The notes under the pieces: generated by a model
What the model was told of the DNA's origin: nothing
Databases searched by the model: none
The model's input: only the letters and a program-made list of their open reading frames with translations
From: Sulfitobacter sp. 20_GPM-1509m
Lineage (GTDB): Bacteria; Pseudomonadota; Alphaproteobacteria; Rhodobacterales; Rhodobacteraceae
Direction of reading: 5' to 3'
DNA length: 64,000 bases
Assembly (NCBI RefSeq): GCF_000620505.1
Contig: NZ_JIBC01000005.1
Coordinates: forward strand, 372,001 to 436,000
Translations under genes and position numbers: made by a program
In this document: positions 1 to 7,789 of the stretch, in pieces
How the letters are laid out: each line of letters opens with the position of its first letter
How positions within the stretch are numbered: the stretch's first letter is position 1

Positions 1-1221
1 GAACAACAGGGCGACGATGATCCCGCGTTTTTCTCGTTTGAAACAACGCAATTGTTCGCCCGTCAGGTGTCTTGCGGCATCACGCACACGAATGAACGCA
101 CACACGAGATTATTTCGAAAAACCTTTCACGGTCCGCGATGTATGGCGGCCATATCGATGGCACAGGTCCGCGCTATTGCCCGTCGATCGAGGATAAAGT
201 CGTCCGTTTTGCCGATAAATCCTCGCATCAGGTGTTTCTGGAGCCAGAAAGCCTGACGGGCAACACCGTTTACCCCAACGGGATTTCAACCTCGCTGCCT
301 GTCGATGTGCAGCATGATTACATCCATTCCATCGTCGGGCTGGAAGAGGCGGTGATCCTGCAACCCGGATATGCGATTGAATACGACTATGTCGATCCGC
401 GCGCGCTGGACGCCTCGCTGCAACTGCGTGCGACATCGCATTTGTTTCTGGCGGGGCAGATCAACGGGACAACGGGGTATGAAGAGGCCGCAGCCCAAGG
501 AATGGTTGCCGGTCTGAATGCCGCATGTCTGGCGCAGGGGCGCGATCCAGTGCATTTTGGACGTGCAACCAGCTATATTGGCGTGATGATCGACGATCTG
601 ACAACACGCGGCGTGACTGAGCCGTATCGGATGTTCACGTCACGGGCCGAGTTCCGGTTGTCCCTGCGCGCCGACAACGCTGACCAACGTCTGACTCCAC
701 GGGCGATCGAACTGGGTGTGGTTTCCGAAGGCCGCCGCCGTCTGTTCGAGGCCAAGCGCGACGCGCTTGAGGCGGGTTACCAGGCGATGACGCGCGAGAA
801 ATACTCGCCAAAGCAAATCACCGCCGCTGGAATTGCGGTGAAAGAGGACGGCACACGCCGGACACCCTATCAACTTCTTGCTTTTCCGGATGTTCAGTTT
901 TCCGACGTAATTCGGGTTCAGCCCGATCTGGACACCATTGATCCGCCTATTCAGATCCAACTGGCCCGCGACGCGCTTTATGCAAACTACATCGACCGTC
1001 AGCAGAAGGATATCGACCGCCTGCAAAAGGACGAAGCGCATGTGATTCCAGACGGATTCGTTTACGCGGGCATCAGCGGTCTTTCGAACGAGCTGACCTC
1101 AAAGCTTGAGCGCATCCGGCCGAGCAACCTTGCCCAGGCTGCACGGGTTGAAGGGATGACGCCGGCGGCATTGGCGTTGCTTTTGGCTAAGTTGCGGCAA
1201 CACAAGAAGAAATCCGCATGA
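1..1221 (+). CDS. mnmG: tRNA uridine-5-carboxymethylaminomethyl modification enzyme MnmG (5' truncated by the window)
   Basis: This is the C-terminal 406 residues of MnmG (GidA), the FAD-dependent partner of MnmE that modifies wobble U34 of certain tRNAs. The frame is open from base 1, so about 215 N-terminal residues, including the first part of the FAD domain, lie outside the window. Visible family motifs are [25 protein letters not shown], the FAD-contacting stretch [20 protein letters not shown], and [15 protein letters not shown]. The helical C-terminal domain that binds MnmE ends the protein. Its stop overlaps the rsmG start as ATGA, which implies translational coupling. An mnmE gene is expected just upstream but cannot be seen. 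Confidence 0.97.
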   Translation, partial: EQQGDDDPAFFSFETTQLFARQVSCGITHTNERTHEIISKNLSRSAMYGGHIDGTGPRYCPSIEDKVVRFADKSSHQVFLEPESLTGNTVYPNGISTSLPVDVQHDYIHSIVGLEEAVILQPGYAIEYDYVDPRALDASLQLRATSHLFLAGQINGTTGYEEAAAQGMVAGLNAACLAQGRDPVHFGRATSYIGVMIDDLTTRGVTEPYRMFTSRAEFRLSLRADNADQRLTPRAIELGVVSEGRRRLFEAKRDALEAGYQAMTREKYSPKQITAAGIAVKEDGTRRTPYQLLAFPDVQFSDVIRVQPDLDTIDPPIQIQLARDALYANYIDRQQKDIDRLQKDEAHVIPDGFVYAGISGLSNELTSKLERIRPSNLAQAARVEGMTPAALALLLAKLRQHKKKSA

Positions 1222-1835
1222 CGATTGTACCGGACTGGCTTGCCGGCGATGTTTCACGTGAAACATTGCAGGACCTTCAAGGCTTTCATGACCTCTTCCT
1301 GAAATGGAATGCCAAGATCAACCTTGTTTCGCGTTCCAGCGCGCCCGAGTTGTGGAACCGCCACATCTGGGATTCGGCGCAGGTTTGGAAGCTTGCGCCA
1401 AAAGTTGCACATTGGGCCGATTTTGGCAGCGGAGGCGGGTTTCCAGCCATCATTTGCGCGATTTTCGCCAAACATGAGGCCCCTGACACCAGATTTACTC
1501 TGGTGGAAAGCGATCAGCGAAAATCGACCTTTCTGCGGACCGCAATACGCGAACTGGGCTTGAACGCGACTGTCCTAGCCCGGCGGATTGAAGAGATCGA
1601 CCCGTTGAATGCCGATGTCATTTCGGCACGGGCGTTGTCGCAGCTTTCCGATCTACTTGAATTTGTCGCACAACATATGTCTTTCGAAGGGCAAGCGTTG
1701 TTCCCAAAAGGGGAAATTTGGCAGTCAGAGCTTGATACAGCCCGAAAAGCGTGGACATTTGATTGTATTGCCCACACCAGCCATACGGACGCGCAGGCAG
1801 CCGTTTTGCAGATCAAGGAGTTGAAACGTGTCTGA
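1218..1835 (+). CDS. rsmG: 16S rRNA (guanine-527 N7) methyltransferase RsmG
   Basis: RsmG (GidB) is a SAM-dependent methyltransferase that makes m7G527 in 16S rRNA. The 205-residue length is usual. Motifs are [26 protein letters not shown], the SAM-binding loop [13 protein letters not shown], and [12 protein letters not shown]. The N-terminal DVSRETL is the peptide trace of a parS site carried in codons 11-16. The start overlaps the mnmG stop by ATGA and the gene overlaps parA by 8 bases, so mnmG-rsmG-parA-parB reads as one unit. Confidence 0.97.
   Translation: MTIVPDWLAGDVSRETLQDLQGFHDLFLKWNAKINLVSRSSAPELWNRHIWDSAQVWKLAPKVAHWADFGSGGGFPAIICAIFAKHEAPDTRFTLVESDQRKSTFLRTAIRELGLNATVLARRIEEIDPLNADVISARALSQLSDLLEFVAQHMSFEGQALFPKGEIWQSELDTARKAWTFDCIAHTSHTDAQAAVLQIKELKRV
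1250..1265. promoter_or_regulatory. parS: parS centromere site
   Basis: The 16 bases are the perfect palindrome TGTTTCACGTGAAACA, the consensus bacterial parS site bound by ParB. It lies inside the rsmG coding sequence, 578 bases before parA, and its translation gives the DVSRET motif of RsmG. ParB loading here would seed the nucleoprotein complex that ParA segregates. No second perfect copy was noticed in the window by eye. Confidence 0.93.
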
Positions 1836-2643
1836 TCCAACACGCCCCATCGGACCCAAGATCGTGGCAATTGCAAACCAGAAAGGCGGCGTCGGCAAAA
1901 CGACGACGTCTATCAACCTTGCTGCGGCGCTGGCCGAGCAGGGGCGCAAGGTTCTGTTGGTGGATCTTGATCCGCAAGGGAATGCGTCGACCGGGCTTGG
2001 GATCGAGGTAGATGACCGGGTTTTGACGACTTACGAGTTGTTGTTGGAAGACGTTGATCTGGTCGAGGCGATCCTGCCCACGTCCGAGGCAAATCTGTTT
2101 ATCATACCCGCGACGGTGGACCTGAGCTCTGCGGACCTTGAATTGATGTCCAACGAAAAACGCAGCTTTCTGCTGCATGATGCGCTGCGCCAGATCCAGA
2201 TGGACCCTTTTGGCTTTGATTATGTGCTGATTGATTGCCCGCCATCTCTAAACTTGTTGACGGTGAACGCGATGATTGCTGCGCATTCCGTCTTGGTGCC
2301 GCTGCAATCCGAATTCTTTGCGCTCGAAGGTTTGTCGCAATTGATGTTGACCGTCCGAGAGGTCCGGCAATCGGGGAACAAAGACCTTCGGATCGAAGGT
2401 ATTGTGTTGACCATGTACGACCAACGCAACAACTTGAGTTTGCAGGTCGAACAGGACGCGCGTGACAACCTGGGCGAACTGGTGTTCAAGACTGTGATCC
2501 CGCGCAACGTGCGCGTGTCGGAAGCGCCGTCTTTTGCGATGCCGGTGCTGAGCTATGACCCAACTTCGCGGGGGGCCAAAGCCTATCGCGACCTGGCGGT
2601 TGAATTTATTCGGAACAATGCACGACAGAAAGTAGAGGCCTGA
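1828..2643 (+). CDS. parA: Chromosome partitioning ATPase ParA
   Basis: ParA is a deviant Walker-type ATPase that forms gradients on the nucleoid and moves ParB-parS complexes. The protein has 271 residues. It shows the deviant Walker A loop NQKGGVGKTTTSINLA, the switch region VDLDPQGNASTGLG, and the Walker B stretch YVLIDCPPSLNLLT. The start is GTG at 1828, placed 7 bases after a clear AAGGAG ribosome site inside the end of rsmG. parB follows after one base. Confidence 0.97.
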   Translation: MSDPTRPIGPKIVAIANQKGGVGKTTTSINLAAALAEQGRKVLLVDLDPQGNASTGLGIEVDDRVLTTYELLLEDVDLVEAILPTSEANLFIIPATVDLSSADLELMSNEKRSFLLHDALRQIQMDPFGFDYVLIDCPPSLNLLTVNAMIAAHSVLVPLQSEFFALEGLSQLMLTVREVRQSGNKDLRIEGIVLTMYDQRNNLSLQVEQDARDNLGELVFKTVIPRNVRVSEAPSFAMPVLSYDPTSRGAKAYRDLAVEFIRNNARQKVEA

Positions 2644-2644
2644 G

Positions 2645-3535
2645 ATGGTACCCAAGGATAAAAAACGCGGACTCGGCCGTGGGCTTTCAGCGCTGATGGC
2701 GGATGTGAACGAGGCCGAGAAGGTGACCGTGGAAAGTGCTGCCTCGGGTGTGCGGATGGTTCCGATTGAGCAGGTCAAACCGAACCCGGATCAGCCGCGC
2801 AAACGGTTCACGCAGGACGATCTGGATGATCTGGCGGCTTCGATCGCCGAAAAGGGTGTGATTCAGCCGCTGATCGTGCGCGAGAAAGATGGCGGATTCG
2901 AAATCGTTGCCGGCGAACGCCGTTGGCGTGCGGCACAGATGGCAAAACTGCATGAGCTGCCGGTGATCCTGCGCGACTTTGACGACATGGAAGTGTTGGA
3001 AGTCGCGATTATCGAAAACATTCAACGGGCGGACCTGAACGCGATCGAAGAGGCGGCCGGCTATCGTCAGCTGATGGACAAGTTTGGCCATACCCAGGAA
3101 AAGATGGCCGAGGCTTTGGGCAAAAGCCGGAGTCACATCGCGAACCTGTTGCGGTTGTTGCAATTGCCCGACGATGTGGTCGAGATGGTGCGCAAGGGGG
3201 ATCTGTCCTCGGGTCACGCACGCGCGTTGATCACGGCGGATGATCCGTCGGCGCTCGCACGCAAGGTTGTGGCCGAAGGGTTGAGCGTGCGCGCGACTGA
3301 AGCTTTGGTGAAATCCATGCAAGGTCGGGGCGAAGAAACAGCGCCCAAAAGTTCCAAACGGGCTGGCGAAACAAAGGACGCGGACACCAAGGCGCTCGAA
3401 GGTGATCTTTCGGCTGCTTTGGGTATGACCGTTCAACTGTCGCACAAGCCGGGGGCCGAGGCGGGTCAGATGTCGATTTCGTACAAGACGTTGGAAGAAC
3501 TGGACGAATTGTGCCGGATCCTCAGCGGAAGCTAA
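2645..3535 (+). CDS. parB: Chromosome partitioning protein ParB (CTPase, parS-binding)
   Basis: ParB binds parS and spreads as a CTP-dependent clamp. The 296-residue protein starts with the conserved LGRGLSALM box that contacts ParA. Next comes the N-terminal CTP-binding domain with NPDQPRKRF and GERRWRAAQMA. The helix-turn-helix parS-reading domain includes LGKSRSHIANLLRLL and LSSGHARALI. A dimerising C-terminal segment ends it. Its stop codon overlaps the stop of the convergent hemW by four bases, so no separate terminator fits between them. Confidence 0.97.
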   Translation: MVPKDKKRGLGRGLSALMADVNEAEKVTVESAASGVRMVPIEQVKPNPDQPRKRFTQDDLDDLAASIAEKGVIQPLIVREKDGGFEIVAGERRWRAAQMAKLHELPVILRDFDDMEVLEVAIIENIQRADLNAIEEAAGYRQLMDKFGHTQEKMAEALGKSRSHIANLLRLLQLPDDVVEMVRKGDLSSGHARALITADDPSALARKVVAEGLSVRATEALVKSMQGRGEETAPKSSKRAGETKDADTKALEGDLSAALGMTVQLSHKPGAEAGQMSISYKTLEELDELCRILSGS

Positions 3536-4677
3536 TCCGCAAGCAATTCGCGCAAAACGCCGTTCAAAACGCTAACACCTTGTTCTGTAACGGAAATATT
3601 TCGGCCTCTCTGATCGAGCAAACCAAGCTCTGAGAGGTTTTTCAGCGTATCAGGGGCCACAGAGCGCCCCGAAAGCGCCTCAAAACGCGCCAAATCCACG
3701 CCATCGGTCAGACGAAGGCCCATCAAAAGAAATTCGTTGGCCTGATCTTCACCGGTCAGGGCGACATTTGGCAGTTGTCGCAGCTCTTCCAGCCAGCGTT
3801 TCGGGTTGGTGGGCGCTTCGGTGGCAAACCGTTGGCCGTTCAGGGTGAGCCGACCATGCGCGCCAGGGCCGATGCCGACGTAATCTCCGTAACGCCAGTA
3901 AATCAGGTTGTGCCGCGATTGCGCGCCATCGCGGGCATGGTTGCTGACCTCATATGCGGGCATGCCGAAATCGGCGCAGATGTCGCGGGTCAGGGTGAAC
4001 ATATCGGCGGCGCGGTCTTCGTCGGGCAGGCCGGCCAGCTTGCCCGCGTTGTAGCGGTCGCCGAAAGCCGTGCCTTGTTCGATGGTCAGCTGATACAGCG
4101 AAAGGTGGTCTATCGCCATGGTCAGAGCCTGTTTCAGCTCGGATTCCCAATCAGCCAAGGTTTGTTTTTGCCGACCATAAATCAGGTCAAAGCTGACCCG
4201 ATCAAAGGTTTTGCGCGCAATGTCAAAAGCGGCGCGCGCCTCGTCAGCTGAATGAATACGGCCCAGCCGACGCAGATCCTCATCGTTCAGCGCCTGAATG
4301 CCCATCGAAATGCGGTTCACGCCCCCCGCGCGGAAATCGGCAAAGCGCTGCGCCTCAACCGAGCCGGGGTTGGCTTCCAGCGTGATTTCCATGTCGTTGG
4401 CAGTGGGCCAGTGTTTGCGGATCGCGTCGATGATGTCGGCGACGACCCAGGGCTCCATCAGGCTGGGGGTGCCGCCGCCAAAGAACACAGTGTGCACAAT
4501 GCGCCCGGGCGTCTGTTCGGCGGCTTTGCGGATCTCTTCCAGATAGGCATTGCGCCACGCCGCATGGTCAATGGTGCGTGCAACGTGGCTGTTAAAGTCG
4601 CAATAGGGGCATTTGGCGGCACAAAACGGCCAGTGGATGTAAATCCCGAAGCCGCCGTTTTGCCAATCTTCAGTCAA
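3532..4677 (-). CDS. hemW: Radical SAM heme chaperone HemW
   Basis: HemW is a radical SAM protein related to HemN that binds heme and delivers it to respiratory enzymes; older annotation calls it coproporphyrinogen oxidase-like. The protein is 381 residues. The N-terminal CX3CX2C cluster motif reads [24 protein letters not shown] and EANPGS follow, then the HemN C-terminal domain. The start overlaps the end of rdgB by 8 bases. It is the last gene of the minus-strand unit rph-rdgB-hemW. Confidence 0.94.
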   Translation of the reverse strand: MTEDWQNGGFGIYIHWPFCAAKCPYCDFNSHVARTIDHAAWRNAYLEEIRKAAEQTPGRIVHTVFFGGGTPSLMEPWVVADIIDAIRKHWPTANDMEITLEANPGSVEAQRFADFRAGGVNRISMGIQALNDEDLRRLGRIHSADEARAAFDIARKTFDRVSFDLIYGRQKQTLADWESELKQALTMAIDHLSLYQLTIEQGTAFGDRYNAGKLAGLPDEDRAADMFTLTRDICADFGMPAYEVSNHARDGAQSRHNLIYWRYGDYVGIGPGAHGRLTLNGQRFATEAPTNPKRWLEELRQLPNVALTGEDQANEFLLMGLRLTDGVDLARFEALSGRSVAPDTLKNLSELGLLDQRGRNISVTEQGVSVLNGVLRELLAD

Positions 4678-5281
4678 AGCAGCCGTCGATCAGTTTTTTG
4701 AACGCATTGGCGCGATGGCTGATCTCGTTCTTTGCGTCGGCGGTCATTTCTGCAAAGGTGACGTCGTGACCAACCGGTTGGAACATTGGGTCATATCCGT
4801 GACCATGTTCACCGCGAATGGGCCAGACCAATGTGCCCTCAACTGTGCCCTCGAAGACCTCGTCATGGCCGTCCGGCCAGGCCATCACCAGCGTCGAGCA
4901 AAACCGCGCGGTGCGCGGTTCGGGCGCGTTGCGTTCTTCCAGAAGATTGCGGGTTTTCGTCATCGCCATCAGGAAATCGCGGCCATTGGGCGTTTCCGCC
5001 CAGTCCGCGGTGTAAACGCCGGGGGCGCCGTCCAATGCGTCGACCTGAATACCGGAATCATCCGACAAAGCAGGCAGGCCGGTGGCCTGTGCCGCGGCGT
5101 GCGCCTTGATCCGGGCGTTTCCGACAAAGGTGCTTTCGGTTTCTTCCGGCTCCGCCAGCTTCATCTCGGCGGCACCGATGACCTGCACGCCAAGCGGCTG
5201 AAACAGGGCAACCATCTCTTCCAGCTTGCCCGCGTTGTGCGTGGCCACCAACAGCCGGTCACCGGTGAATTTGCGTGTCAT
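4670..5281 (-). CDS. rdgB: XTP/dITP pyrophosphatase (RdgB/HAM1 family)
   Basis: This house-cleaning enzyme hydrolyses non-canonical purine triphosphates such as dITP and XTP, keeping them out of DNA and RNA. The 203 residues carry the family signatures [14 protein letters not shown] at the start, [19 protein letters not shown] in the middle and the nucleotide-binding [10 protein letters not shown] near the end. ATG overlaps the rph stop as ATGA, and the 3' end overlaps hemW by 8 bases, so the three genes are likely translationally coupled. Confidence 0.96.
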   Translation of the reverse strand: MTRKFTGDRLLVATHNAGKLEEMVALFQPLGVQVIGAAEMKLAEPEETESTFVGNARIKAHAAAQATGLPALSDDSGIQVDALDGAPGVYTADWAETPNGRDFLMAMTKTRNLLEERNAPEPRTARFCSTLVMAWPDGHDEVFEGTVEGTLVWPIRGEHGHGYDPMFQPVGHDVTFAEMTADAKNEISHRANAFKKLIDGCFD

Positions 5282-5991
5282 GCCGTGGCTGCCTTTTGTG
5301 CGGCGACCAGTTCGGTCACGCCTTTTTCCGCCAGATCCATCAGCTGGTTCATCTGATCGCGCGAGAATGTCTGGCCTTCGGCGCTCATCTGCACCTCGAT
5401 CAACCGGCCCGTGCCGGTCAGGATAAAGTTGCCGTCGACACCGGCTTCGCTGTCTTCAGGATAGTCCAGATCCAGAACCGGCTGGCCCGCGTAAATCCCG
5501 CAGCTGACGGCCGCAACAGGGTCTACCAAGGGATCAGAGACAATATCGCCCGCTTTCATCAGCTTGTTCACCGCCAGTTTCAGCGCGACCCAACCGCCGG
5601 TGATCGACGCACAGCGGGTGCCGCCATCGGCTTGCAGCACGTCACAGTCGATGGTGATCTGGCGTTCGCCCAAGGCAGAGCGGTCCACGCCCGCGCGCAG
5701 CGAGCGGCCGATCAGGCGTTGGATTTCCACGGTGCGGCCACCTTGTTTGCCCATAGCAGCCTCGCGGCGCATCCGGGTGTTTGTGGCACGCGGCAGCATC
5801 CCGTATTCTGCAGTGACCCAGCCCAGCCCGGACCCCTTGATAAAGGGCGGCACGCGGTCCTCGATGGTCGCGGTGCACAGGACATGGGTGTGCCCGATCT
5901 TGATCAGCGCGGACCCTTCGGCATGTTTGGTAAAGCCGGTTTCGATCGACACGGCACGCATTTCGTCCAGTTTTCTTCCCGAAGGTCGCAT
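5278..5991 (-). CDS. rph: Ribonuclease PH
   Basis: RNase PH is a phosphorolytic 3'-5' exoribonuclease that trims tRNA precursors. The 237-residue length is exact for the family. Motifs are MRPSGR at the N-terminus, the RNA-binding [14 protein letters not shown], the arginine-rich [15 protein letters not shown], and [12 protein letters not shown]. It is the first gene of the minus-strand unit rph-rdgB-hemW and is divergent from hrcA, with about 110 bases between them. Confidence 0.97.
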   Translation of the reverse strand: MRPSGRKLDEMRAVSIETGFTKHAEGSALIKIGHTHVLCTATIEDRVPPFIKGSGLGWVTAEYGMLPRATNTRMRREAAMGKQGGRTVEIQRLIGRSLRAGVDRSALGERQITIDCDVLQADGGTRCASITGGWVALKLAVNKLMKAGDIVSDPLVDPVAAVSCGIYAGQPVLDLDYPEDSEAGVDGNFILTGTGRLIEVQMSAEGQTFSRDQMNQLMDLAEKGVTELVAAQKAATA

Positions 5992-6100
5992 GATAAATCC
6001 TTTTCACTGTTGGGGCGGGAATAACGCCCCACGGGCCTGTGACGCAAGTACGATTGACCTTTTGTAACCCAGCCCGTCTAGTGGCGACGCCGAGGCAAAT
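5992..6100. promoter_or_regulatory. Divergent rph / hrcA control region
   Basis: This 109-base intergenic stretch must hold the start signals of rph (minus) and hrcA (plus). It contains a 7-bp inverted repeat TGGGGCG-N7-CGCCCCA at 6011-6031. The repeat could be a 5' UTR hairpin for rph or a binding site. I see no CIRCE element (TTAGCACTC-N9-GAGTGCTAA). A GAGG ribosome site precedes hrcA. Confidence 0.5.
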
Positions 6101-7165
6101 ATGACAGACACACCGAATATCATGGAAGAGTTGAACGACCGGTCGCGCGAAGTGTTTCGTCGCGTGGTCGAAGGCTATCTTGCCAACGGCGATCCGGTGG
6201 GGTCGCGCACGCTGACCCGTGATTTCAGCGAAAAGGTCAGCGCAGCAACAATTCGCAACGTGATGCAGGATCTGGAGTTCATGGGCCTGCTGGACAGCCC
6301 GCACGTGTCCGCCGGGCGTATCCCGACCCAGCGCGGGTTGCGGATGTTCGTGGACGGGCTGATGGAAGTGGGCCTGCCGGATTCCGCCGACCGTGAAAAG
6401 ATCGACGCGACGCGCGGCGCGGGCGAACGGGACGTGGCCGGATTGCTGGATCGCGTCGGTTCGGCGCTGTCCGGCGTGACGCAGGGTGCGTCGCTGGTGC
6501 TGGCACCCAAGCACGAGGCACCGATCAAACACATCGAATTTGTCTCATTGGGGCACGACCGGGCATTGGGCGTTTTGGTGCTGGCTGACGGTCATGTGGA
6601 AAACCGTCTGTTCACGCCGCCACCCGGACAAACGCCCAGTTCGATGCGCGAGGCTGCGAATTTCCTGAACGCGCTGATCGAAGGCAAGACGCTGGGCGAA
6701 GTGCAGTCGGTGATCCAGGTCGAGATCAAAAAGCGCCGTCGCGAAATCGACAGTCTGGCGGCTGAACTGGTGGAACAGGGGCTGGCCGTCTGGGACGGCG
6801 ATGACGACCGAAATCAACGGTTGATCGTGCGGGGACGGTCGAATCTGTTGGGTGCCGCAGGCGACGGCGAGGATCTGGACCGCATCCGTACGCTGTTCGA
6901 CGACCTGGAACGCAAACGTGACATCGCCGAATTCCTTGAACTGACTGACGAAGGTCACGGTGTGCGCATTTTTATCGGTTCGGAAAACAAACTTTTTTCA
7001 CTTTCGGGTTCCTCTCTGGTGGTTTCCCCATATATGAACGCGGATCGAAAGATCATCGGAGCGGTCGGGGTCATCGGGCCCACGCGGCTGAACTATGGGC
7101 GCATCGTTCCGATTGTGGATTATACGGCGCAATTGGTGGGCAAATTGCTGACCGATAAAAGTTAG
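6101..7165 (+). CDS. hrcA: Heat-inducible transcription repressor HrcA
   Basis: HrcA represses groESL and sometimes dnaK operons by binding CIRCE. It depends on GroEL for folding, so heat stress relieves repression. The 354-residue protein begins with a winged-helix domain (LNDRSREVFRRVVEGYLANG, GSRTL, SAATIRNVMQDLE, SAGRIPTQRGLRMFVD) and continues into the GAF-like and inserted domains. grpE follows after 9 bases, so both are probably co-transcribed. CIRCE was not seen at its own promoter, so it may act on a distant groESL. Confidence 0.96.
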   Translation: MTDTPNIMEELNDRSREVFRRVVEGYLANGDPVGSRTLTRDFSEKVSAATIRNVMQDLEFMGLLDSPHVSAGRIPTQRGLRMFVDGLMEVGLPDSADREKIDATRGAGERDVAGLLDRVGSALSGVTQGASLVLAPKHEAPIKHIEFVSLGHDRALGVLVLADGHVENRLFTPPPGQTPSSMREAANFLNALIEGKTLGEVQSVIQVEIKKRRREIDSLAAELVEQGLAVWDGDDDRNQRLIVRGRSNLLGAAGDGEDLDRIRTLFDDLERKRDIAEFLELTDEGHGVRIFIGSENKLFSLSGSSLVVSPYMNADRKIIGAVGVIGPTRLNYGRIVPIVDYTAQLVGKLLTDKS

Positions 7166-7174
7166 AGGTGAAGA

Positions 7175-7738
7175 ATGGCGGAGCCGAAAGACAACGATTT
7201 CCTGGATGACATCGACGCGGCAGAAGCAGACGCATACGCGGATGAGATGGCCGAGATTGATGACGAGGCGCTGGAGCTGGACCAGCTGCGCGCTGAACGG
7301 GATCAATTGAAGGACCGGTTCATGCGGGCGCTGGCCGACGCGGAAAACGCGCGCAAGCGGTCCGACAAGGACCGGCGCGAGGCCGAGAACTATGGCGGGT
7401 CCAAGCTGGCCCGCGACATGCTGCCGGTTTACGACAACATGAAACGTGCGCTGGACGCCGTGACCGAGGATCAGCGCAGCGTTGCGGGCCCCTTGCTGGA
7501 AGGCATCGAGCTGACCATGCGCGAGCTGTTGAGCGTGTTCAAAAAGCACGGCATCGACATGATCGCGCCCGAAGTGGGCGACAAGTTCGATCCGCAACAC
7601 CATCAGGCAATGTTCGAGGCACCTGTGCCCGGCACCAAGGCGGGCGAGATCATCCAGGTTGCCGCCGAAGGGTTCATGCTGCACGACCGTTTGCTGCGCC
7701 CGGCGCAGGTGGGCGTGTCGTCGATGCCCGCGTCCTAA
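7175..7738 (+). CDS. grpE: Nucleotide exchange factor GrpE
   Basis: GrpE releases ADP from DnaK in the Hsp70 cycle. The protein is 187 residues with a long N-terminal coiled coil (LELDQLRAERDQLKDRFMRA, then ADAENARKRSDKD). The C-terminal beta domain contains the signature FDPQHHQAMFE and GFMLHDRLLRPAQVGVS. It follows hrcA with a GAGG ribosome site. dnaK and dnaJ are not in the window. Confidence 0.97.
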   Translation: MAEPKDNDFLDDIDAAEADAYADEMAEIDDEALELDQLRAERDQLKDRFMRALADAENARKRSDKDRREAENYGGSKLARDMLPVYDNMKRALDAVTEDQRSVAGPLLEGIELTMRELLSVFKKHGIDMIAPEVGDKFDPQHHQAMFEAPVPGTKAGEIIQVAAEGFMLHDRLLRPAQVGVSSMPAS

Positions 7739-7760
7739 GACGTCTGAAATTGAATGGTTG

Positions 7761-7789
7761 AAGAGGCGGTCAGGTTTTGGCCGCCTCTT
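7761..7789. terminator. Bidirectional hairpin terminator between grpE and mutS
   Basis: A perfect 9-bp stem AAGAGGCGG / CCGCCTCTT with an 11-base loop lies between the convergent grpE and mutS genes. A short T-run follows on the plus strand. The mutS stop codon falls inside the hairpin, so it can serve both genes. Confidence 0.75.
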
